From the NCBI GenBank assembly GCA_002297965.1, contig DBLF01000062.1:1617-20793 (forward strand): a stretch of DNA of 19,177 nucleotides. Direction: 5' to 3'. Of the stretch, positions 14,196-19,177 are shown in pieces (positions within the stretch are counted from its first letter, which is position 1; every line of letters begins with the position of its first letter). The notes beneath the pieces are model-generated. The model was not told where the DNA came from. It saw nothing but the letters and a program-made list of their open reading frames with translations, and did not search any database. The DNA comes from Candidatus Segatella papionis (GTDB lineage Bacteria; Bacteroidota; Bacteroidia; Bacteroidales; Bacteroidaceae). A program made the position numbers and the translations under genes.

Positions 14196-15994
14196 TCAAA
14201 AACAAGCAATATAATCATATCAAGAGCGGGCATAGAATCTTTTTCATATTGATTCTATGCCTATTTGGGTTTTGTTTGGTGCAAGCTACGCAGGCACCTA
14301 GGAAGAAAAGCAAGAAGCGCCCTGAAGGCGAGAGAGTGTATCTGCTCCATGCCGATGAGTTGCGCTACGATATGTTTGGCAAGAATCCTGATGCCCAAAT
14401 CGTGAAAGGAAAGGTCGCTTTCATGCACCAGGGGAGCAAGCTTACGTGCGACAGTGCCTATTTTTACCAGGCCACCAATTCGGTGAAGGCATTCGGACAT
14501 GTGCATTATCGCCAGGGAGACACCTTGTCGCTGACTTGTGAGAAAGCGGATTATGATGGCTTGATGCAGATGATGCACGCCCGTAAGAATGTGGTGTTGC
14601 ACCATCGCAGACAGACGTTGAAGACGGATAGCTTGGATTTCGACCGTCTCTACAATATGGCAAACTTCTTTGATGGGGGTACGCTTATCGACGGTAAGGA
14701 TCGACTGGTGTCAGACTGGGGTGAGTACCATACCGAGACAAGAGAGGCAAAGTTTGTCTTCAATGTGAAATTACGTAGTGGGAAGGATGTGGTTACCACC
14801 GATACCTTGTATTATGATGTGCCAACTTCCACAGCCCACATGGTGGGACCCTCGAAGATTGTTTCGGGTAATGGTGGTGTGGTGCACACCCATGATGGCT
14901 ATTACAATACCCGAACTGACCAGGCGAAACTCTTCGGTCGCTCCACGTTGGTGGATAAGGACAAGTCCATTACGGGTGATAGCCTTTATTATAAGAAGAA
15001 CGGCGAGAGCACAGGCTATGGCAACGTGGTATATATAGATCAGAAAAACAAGAACTCGCTCACTTGCAACTATCTTCGCTATAACGAGAAGACCGGTAAA
15101 GGCTTTGCTACCCGCAATCCTGTAGCCATCGACTATTCCCAGAAAGATACCTTGTGGATGCATTCCGATACGATGCGCATCTATACTTTCAATATCAATA
15201 CCGATTCCGTGTATCGCAAGGTGCATGCCTATCCGCATGTGCGTGCATTCCGCAGAGATATACAAGCCGTGTGCGACTCTTTGGTATTCAATTCCAAGGA
15301 TTCCTGCATGACGATGTATAAGGATCCGATAACTTGGAATGTCAATCGCCAATTGTTGGGCGAGGAAATCCGAGCATATATGGCTGATTCCACTATCCGT
15401 TTCGCCCACGTCATCGGTCAGGCTCTCTCGGTGGAGCAGATGCCAGATAGTGTGCACTTTAATCAGATTACCTCTTCCGAAATGAAGTCTTATTTCGAGA
15501 AGGGCGAGATGAAGATGACGGAAGCCATCGGCAATGTGCAGACCGTATATTATATGACCAATGACAAGGATAGCTCCCTGGTGGGACTTAACTATCTGGA
15601 GACGGATACCATGCGTATGTATATGGGCACAGCCCGAAAGCTGGACAAGATATGGACCAATAAGTTTACCAGCACGATGTATCCGATGACGCAAATTCCG
15701 CCATCCAAATATAAGTTGCCAAACTTCGCCTGGTTTGAGGACATACGTCCGAAAGACAAAAACGACATTTTTGTTTGGCGAGGCAAGGCGAAGGGAACGG
15801 AGCTAAAGAACATCAAGCGACACGAGGCACCTTTGCAGACCATCCAACAGAATCCTGCGGAGGCAATCCAGAAGAATGTTGCCGATAATGCTAAGACAGA
15901 TGTAATTGGGACTACCCAGAAAGTGAAAACAAAGGATAGCAACAAGAAACAAATGGTGGCTTCCAAGAAAAAGCCTGTTGTGAAAAGAAAGTAA
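14192..15994 (+). CDS. OstA/LptA-like LPS transport protein
   Basis: The 600-residue protein has an N-terminal hydrophobic segment (about 16-30) that is either a signal peptide (possible cleavage near TQA, residue 35) or an anchor. From about residue 47 it consists of repeated short beta-strand units. Examples are LTCDSAYFY (84-92), LTCEKADYDG, LKTDSLDFDR, VTTDTLYYD, ITGDSLYYK and LTCNYLRYN. These match the repeats of the OstA/LptA/LptD N-terminal family that form the periplasmic LPS bridge. It is much longer than E. coli LptA (about 185 residues) and lacks an LptD barrel, so it is best called OstA-like. The last 60 residues are Lys/Gln-rich and probably disordered. The start overlaps the surA stop by 4 nt; mutL follows after 18 nt. 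It probably works with LptB, encoded at 3166. Confidence 0.85.
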   Translation: MIKNKQYNHIKSGHRIFFILILCLFGFCLVQATQAPRKKSKKRPEGERVYLLHADELRYDMFGKNPDAQIVKGKVAFMHQGSKLTCDSAYFYQATNSVKAFGHVHYRQGDTLSLTCEKADYDGLMQMMHARKNVVLHHRRQTLKTDSLDFDRLYNMANFFDGGTLIDGKDRLVSDWGEYHTETREAKFVFNVKLRSGKDVVTTDTLYYDVPTSTAHMVGPSKIVSGNGGVVHTHDGYYNTRTDQAKLFGRSTLVDKDKSITGDSLYYKKNGESTGYGNVVYIDQKNKNSLTCNYLRYNEKTGKGFATRNPVAIDYSQKDTLWMHSDTMRIYTFNINTDSVYRKVHAYPHVRAFRRDIQAVCDSLVFNSKDSCMTMYKDPITWNVNRQLLGEEIRAYMADSTIRFAHVIGQALSVEQMPDSVHFNQITSSEMKSYFEKGEMKMTEAIGNVQTVYYMTNDKDSSLVGLNYLETDTMRMYMGTARKLDKIWTNKFTSTMYPMTQIPPSKYKLPNFAWFEDIRPKDKNDIFVWRGKAKGTELKNIKRHEAPLQTIQQNPAEAIQKNVADNAKTDVIGTTQKVKTKDSNKKQMVASKKKPVVKRK

Positions 15995-16012
15995 TATTTA
16001 ATAGAAACGACG

Positions 16013-17896
16013 ATGAGTGATGTCATTCAACTTTTACCAGATTCTGTTGCCAATCAGATAGCGGCAGGAGAAGTGATACAGCGACCGGCTTCTGTCATCA
16101 AGGAGCTGGTGGAGAATGCTGTTGATGCAGGGGCGAAGAATATCCAGGTGGTTGTCGTGGATGCCGGCAGAACTAACATCCAGGTCATCGATGATGGCAA
16201 GGGAATGTCGGAGACCGATGCCCGACTGGCTTTTGAACGCCATTCTACATCCAAAATTCGCAAGGCAGACGACTTGTTTGCTCTTCACACCATGGGATTT
16301 CGTGGCGAGGCTTTGGCTTCCATTGCCGCTGTGGCACAAGTGGAATTGAAAACACGTCAGGCATCTGACGAGATAGGCACGCTTGTTGCCATCTCAGGCT
16401 CTAAGGTTGAGAGACAGGAGCCTTGTGCTTGTTCGCCAGGTACGATATTCTCGGTGAGCAACATCTTCTATAATGTGCCAGCTCGTCGAAAGTTCTTGAA
16501 ATCGAATTCCACGGAGCTCAACAACATCCTTACGGCTTTCGAGCGCATCGCTTTGGTCAATCCGCAGATTTCCTTTGTGTTGCATAGCAATGGCACCGAG
16601 GTTTTCAATCTTCGTGCCACCAACATGCGCCAGCGCATCTTGGATGTCTTTGGCAAGAAGTTTAACCATGACTTGTTGCCGGTGAATGTAGAAACTACCA
16701 TGTGTAAGGTTTCTGGTTTTGTAGGTAAACCTGAGTCTGCACGTAAGAAGGGGGTGCATCAATTCTTTTTTGCGAATGGTCGCTATATGAAGCATCCTTA
16801 CTTCAATAAGGCGGTGATGGCTGCCTATGACAGATTGATACCATTGGGAGAACAGGTGCCCTACTTCCTTTACTTCGAGGTGGACCCGAAGGACATCGAC
16901 GTGAATATCCATCCTACAAAAACGGAGATCAAGTTTGAGAACGAACAGGCTATTTGGCAGATTTTGTCCGCAGCGGTGAAGGAAAGCATCGGAATGTTTA
17001 ACGATGTGCCCACTATAGATTTCGATACAGAAGACAAACCTGAGATACCGATGTTTAATCCAGTGGATACCCCTTCGGCGGCTGCACCGAAAATCAGCTT
17101 GAATCCTAGTTACAATCCGTTTAAGGCACATTCCACTACGATGTCGAAGCCTGTGGGGGCTAGTTTCCCGGGACCTTCGAGCAAGAAGCCCGAAGTGGAT
17201 CAAAATTGGGAACAACTCTATGAGGGACTCAAGGATCAGGACGAGCAACAGCACACCATGCAGCTTTTTGATGATTCCGAATTGGATGCTTCTGGCTCGT
17301 CGAGTACTACGGCAAGCAGTCTTATCGCAGAAAAATCGCCTGCTCACTACCAGTATAAGGGAAAATATATCATGACTGCGGTTAAATCGGGCTTGATGAT
17401 TATTGACCAACACCGTGCGCATGTGCGCATCTTGTTTGAACAATACTTAAAACAACTTCAAGACCGAACGTTCCATTCGCAGAAAGTACTTTTCCCGGAA
17501 GTCGTTCAGTTCCCGATGTCTGAAAAGGTTATCTTTGAGAAGATATTGCCCGAGATGAACGAAATGGGGTTTGAATTAGAAGACTTGGGAGGCGGCAGTT
17601 ATGCAGTCAATTCTGTTCCTGCTGGTTTGGAAGGTATGAACCCCGTGAGGTTAGTGCAGGATATGGTGTCGAGTGCTGTAGAAGAAGGAGGCTCCGCCAT
17701 AGACGAAATCAACCATTCTTTGGCTCTGTCTATGGCTCGTCAGGCTGCGATACCCCATGGGCAGGTGTTGAGCAATGACGAGATGGAGAACTTGGTGAAT
17801 GGTCTCTTTGCTTGCGAGAACGTGAATTATACTCCCGATGGGAAGTCTGTGCTTTGCATCCTGCAGCAGCAAGAGATAGAGCATCTTTTGGGGTGA
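16013..17896 (+). CDS. mutL: DNA mismatch repair protein MutL
   Basis: MutL links MutS mismatch recognition to strand removal. The protein has 627 residues. The N-terminal GHKL ATPase is intact: catalytic Glu31 and Asn35 (ELVENAVDAGA), DDGKGM (60-65), RHSTSKI (76-82), GFRGEALASI (95-104), and the family lysine in DVNIHPTKTEIKF (296-308). A flexible Ser/Pro/Asp-rich linker spans about 335-445. The C-terminal dimerisation domain is present (about 445-627). The usual endonuclease motif DQHAxxExxxxE reads DQHRAHVRILFE here (465-476), with Val471 replacing the first Glu. The zinc-site CPHGRP motif is replaced by TPDGKS (607-612). Nicking activity is therefore doubtful. It is the last gene of the guaB run, 18 nt after the OstA-like gene; no strong terminator hairpin follows. 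Confidence 0.96.
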   Translation: MSDVIQLLPDSVANQIAAGEVIQRPASVIKELVENAVDAGAKNIQVVVVDAGRTNIQVIDDGKGMSETDARLAFERHSTSKIRKADDLFALHTMGFRGEALASIAAVAQVELKTRQASDEIGTLVAISGSKVERQEPCACSPGTIFSVSNIFYNVPARRKFLKSNSTELNNILTAFERIALVNPQISFVLHSNGTEVFNLRATNMRQRILDVFGKKFNHDLLPVNVETTMCKVSGFVGKPESARKKGVHQFFFANGRYMKHPYFNKAVMAAYDRLIPLGEQVPYFLYFEVDPKDIDVNIHPTKTEIKFENEQAIWQILSAAVKESIGMFNDVPTIDFDTEDKPEIPMFNPVDTPSAAAPKISLNPSYNPFKAHSTTMSKPVGASFPGPSSKKPEVDQNWEQLYEGLKDQDEQQHTMQLFDDSELDASGSSSTTASSLIAEKSPAHYQYKGKYIMTAVKSGLMIIDQHRAHVRILFEQYLKQLQDRTFHSQKVLFPEVVQFPMSEKVIFEKILPEMNEMGFELEDLGGGSYAVNSVPAGLEGMNPVRLVQDMVSSAVEEGGSAIDEINHSLALSMARQAAIPHGQVLSNDEMENLVNGLFACENVNYTPDGKSVLCILQQQEIEHLLG

Positions 17897-17932
17897 TAGG
17901 TAGAGATGGTACTATAATAATAGGTACGCGCG

Positions 17933-17982
17933 TATATAATAATGTATGTCAAGCTATACCTAAGGATTATGTTAAGGTATAA
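17933..17982 (+). promoter_or_regulatory. Leader of the barrel gene: TATATAATAATGTAT, a TATACCT/AGGTATA hairpin and TTAAGGTATAA
   Basis: In the 114-nt gap after mutL, TATACCT (17955-17961) can pair with AGGTATA (17975-17981) across a 13-nt loop. The block TTAAGGTATAA (17972-17982) ends 28 nt before the preferred ATG at 18011. Block TATATAATAATGTAT (17933-17947) matches 14 of 15 bases before clpX (6340-6354). No TAnnTTTG box was found here. The role is unknown. Confidence 0.35.
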
Positions 17983-18010
17983 GAAAGGAAAACGATTAAA
18001 TTTTAAAGAT

Positions 18011-18874
18011 ATGAAGAAGTTATTAGCTGTGCTGGCTTTGGCTAGCGTTTCTTTGTGTGGCTTTGCCCAGGAGGAAGCTCCAGCGGAAAAGTATAGTGTT
18101 GCAACCAATTCTTTTGGTAGTAATTGGTTTGTGCAGGTGGGTGTGGATTGGAACTCTTGGTATTCTGCCGAAGAGAGAGGGCTTGATTTGTCTAAGAGTC
18201 CTTTTAAGAAGTTCCGCTCCAACCCAGGTTTGTCATTTGCCTTCGGCAAGTGGTTTACTCCTAGCATCGGTCTCCGTACCAAAATTCAGGGATTTTGGGG
18301 TAAGACTGTGGATGCTGCTTCTGCCGAAAAAAATAGTGATGGCAAGAGCAACAAGTACTGGGTTGCAAATGAGCAAGTGATGTTTAACTTGAACAATCTG
18401 TTTGATGGTTATAAGGAAGAGCGTGTTTGGAATCTGATGGCATTCGTGGGTGCGGGTATCGGACGTTCTATGTCTCACAACAACTATGCGATGAATTATA
18501 GTTTGGGTGTTAACTCTTCTTGGAAGGTGGCAGAGAAAGTAAGCCTGTTTGCTGAGTTGGGATTGAATTCTTTCGACCATAATATCGATAATTGTACAGG
18601 AAGTGTTGACCAGTCTTGGATTCGCCGCTGCAAGAATTACTATCTAGAGGTGGGTGTTACCTATCACTTGGGAGCCTCGAAATGGAAAAAAGCACCAGAT
18701 ATGGATGCAGTTAACACACAGCATCAAGCAGAACTTGATGCCTTGAATGCTGCTTTGGAAGATGCCAATGCGGAAAACGAGCGTTTGAGAGGCATCTTGG
18801 AAAAGAAACAGTCTGGTCAAAACGTTCAAGAGGACGCCACTCCAGCTGGTCCATCAGATTCTGTGGAACAGTAA
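18011..18874 (+). CDS. Outer-membrane beta-barrel protein, OmpA N-terminal type, without OmpA C-terminal domain
   Basis: The ATG at 18011 gives 287 residues and a clean signal peptide (MKKLLAVLALASVSLCGFA, cleavage before Gln20). A frame start at 17942 would add 23 basic residues and bury that signal. Residues about 30-230 show alternating aromatic and polar strands (NWFVQVGVDWNSWY, LSFAFGKWFTPSIGLRTKIQG, FVGAGIGR, YYLEVGVTYHLG). These are typical of a small outer-membrane barrel. After it come a coiled-coil-like helix (about 236-268; AELDALNAALEDANAENERLR) and a Ser/Pro/Asp-rich tail. Bacteroidetes OmpA-like porins usually continue with a peptidoglycan-binding OmpA domain; none is present. 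It stands alone after mutL and is followed by a strong terminator. Confidence 0.85.
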   Translation: MKKLLAVLALASVSLCGFAQEEAPAEKYSVATNSFGSNWFVQVGVDWNSWYSAEERGLDLSKSPFKKFRSNPGLSFAFGKWFTPSIGLRTKIQGFWGKTVDAASAEKNSDGKSNKYWVANEQVMFNLNNLFDGYKEERVWNLMAFVGAGIGRSMSHNNYAMNYSLGVNSSWKVAEKVSLFAELGLNSFDHNIDNCTGSVDQSWIRRCKNYYLEVGVTYHLGASKWKKAPDMDAVNTQHQAELDALNAALEDANAENERLRGILEKKQSGQNVQEDATPAGPSDSVEQ

Positions 18875-18905
18875 AAACTGATGATAATGATCAAAATATG
18901 CATAA

Positions 18906-18945
18906 GAAAAGGGCATTTTCCTTCACGGAAGATGCCTTTTTGCAT
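18906..18945 (+). terminator. Intrinsic terminator after the barrel gene
   Basis: GGCATTTTCC (18912-18921) pairs with GGAAGATGCC (18927-18936), including one G-U pair, with loop TTCAC and followed by T5. An upstream A-run pairs with the T-run and lengthens the stem. It lies about 35 nt after the stop codon. Confidence 0.9.
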
Positions 18946-18982
18946 AAAAAACAGCCTAAAATGAAAAAAAAGTTGCAAAAAG

Positions 18983-19014
18983 TTTGGTGGAACCGGAAAA
19001 ATGTAGTACCTTTG
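18983..19014 (+). promoter_or_regulatory. Canonical Bacteroidetes promoter of tRNA-Val
   Basis: TTTG (18983-18986), 20 nt, then TACCTTTG (19007-19014) gives both the -33 and -7 consensus elements at standard spacing. It is 20 nt upstream of the mature tRNA 5' end. An inverted repeat GTTGCAAA (18972-18979) / TTTGCAAC (19011-19018) brackets it. Confidence 0.85.
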
Positions 19015-19034
19015 CAACCGCTTACGAAAAGTAA

Positions 19035-19109
19035 GGGCGCTTAGCTCAGCTGGTTTAGAGCATCTGCCTTACAAGCAGAGGGTCGGCGGTTCGAATCCGT
19101 CAGCGCCCA
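19035..19109 (+). tRNA. tRNA-Val (anticodon TAC)
   Basis: The full cloverleaf is visible: acceptor GGGCGCT (19035-19041) with AGCGCCC (19102-19108), discriminator A at 19109, D-arm with AGCTCAGCTGGTTTAGAGC, anticodon stem TCTGC/GCAGA with loop CTTACAA (anticodon TAC, reading GTA), and T-loop TTCGAAT. The CCA tail is not encoded (CA follows the discriminator), so it must be added afterwards. It is driven by the promoter just upstream. Confidence 0.97.
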
Positions 19110-19119
19110 CAGGGGTGTT

Positions 19120-19155
19120 CCCTGTAACTCACTTTTGTGGTTGCAGGGATTTTTT
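19120..19155 (+). terminator. Intrinsic terminator between the tRNA genes
   Basis: CCCTGTAAC (19120-19128) pairs with GTTGCAGGG (19140-19148), one G-T pair included. CAC/GTG extends it across a bulged T to a TTTT loop. T6 follows at 19150-19155. Confidence 0.8.
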
Positions 19156-19157
19156 AA

Positions 19158-19177
19158 GGGCGTTTAGCTCAGTTGGT
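19158..19177 (+). tRNA. 5' end of a second tRNA (probably tRNA-Val), cut by the window edge
   Basis: The last 20 nt match the first 20 nt of the upstream tRNA-Val except one or two bases (GGGCGTT acceptor strand, then the D-arm start TAGCTCAGTTGGT). The anticodon lies outside the window, so the identity is not proven. Confidence 0.75.

Noticed and set aside
14771..15694. Reverse-strand open frame (307 codons) opposite the OstA-like gene
   Set aside because: His/Ile-rich translation typical of an antisense shadow.
16394..17443. Reverse-strand open frame (349 codons) opposite mutL
   Set aside because: Arg/His-rich antisense translation without motifs.
17942..18010. Upstream ATG start for the barrel protein
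   Set aside because: It would bury the signal peptide behind a basic segment and run through a hairpin-forming leader.
1..19177. CRISPR array, insertion sequence, prophage or defence system
   Set aside because: No spaced direct repeats, transposase, integrase or terminal inverted repeats were seen; every large frame belongs to a housekeeping or envelope family.

Overview
The window looks like an ordinary chromosomal stretch from a member of the Bacteroidales, most likely Prevotella/Segatella-like. Three things point there. First, gene content and order: tig-clpP-clpX-recQ, and guaB followed by parvulin chaperones, an OstA-like gene and mutL. Second, several promoter-like boxes fit the Bacteroidetes -7 consensus TAnnTTTG, with a full TTTG-N20-TACCTTTG promoter before the tRNA. 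Third, Shine-Dalgarno sequences are weak or absent before the starts. No mobile element, CRISPR array, phage gene or defence island was seen. The species-level guess is inference.

Layout. Positions 1-1450 (+) hold the C-terminal three quarters of the GTPase gene der and a small lipoprotein gene. A perfect 25-bp inverted repeat (1445-1500) separates these from a two-gene minus-strand unit, an MlaE-type permease and an MlaF-type ATPase (1504-3033). Divergent from that unit is lptB (3166-3984). Next come the folding and proteolysis genes tig, clpP and clpX and the helicase recQ (4146-9886, all +). Then follows a tight five-gene run, 9989-17896 (+): guaB, a one-domain parvulin chaperone, a two-domain SurA-like chaperone, an OstA/LptA-like protein whose start overlaps the surA stop by 4 nt, and mutL. 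The window closes with a short outer-membrane barrel protein (18011-18874), its terminator, a tRNA-Val(UAC) with a strong promoter, a terminator, and the first 20 nt of a second tRNA.

How the genes fit together. Much of the window serves the cell envelope: lptB and the OstA-like gene (LPS export), mlaE/mlaF (lipid transport between membranes), the two parvulins (outer-membrane protein folding) and the barrel protein. The rest is core housekeeping: ribosome biogenesis (der), nascent-chain folding and proteolysis (tig, clpP, clpX), recombination and repair (recQ, mutL) and GMP synthesis (guaB).

No new biological system is evident. The most useful second looks are: a MutL whose C-terminal endonuclease motifs appear lost; an inverted repeat enclosing the putative clpP promoter; a shared leader motif before clpX and the barrel gene; an OmpA-type barrel gene lacking the usual peptidoglycan-binding domain; and a hairpin switch-like arrangement after tRNA-Val.
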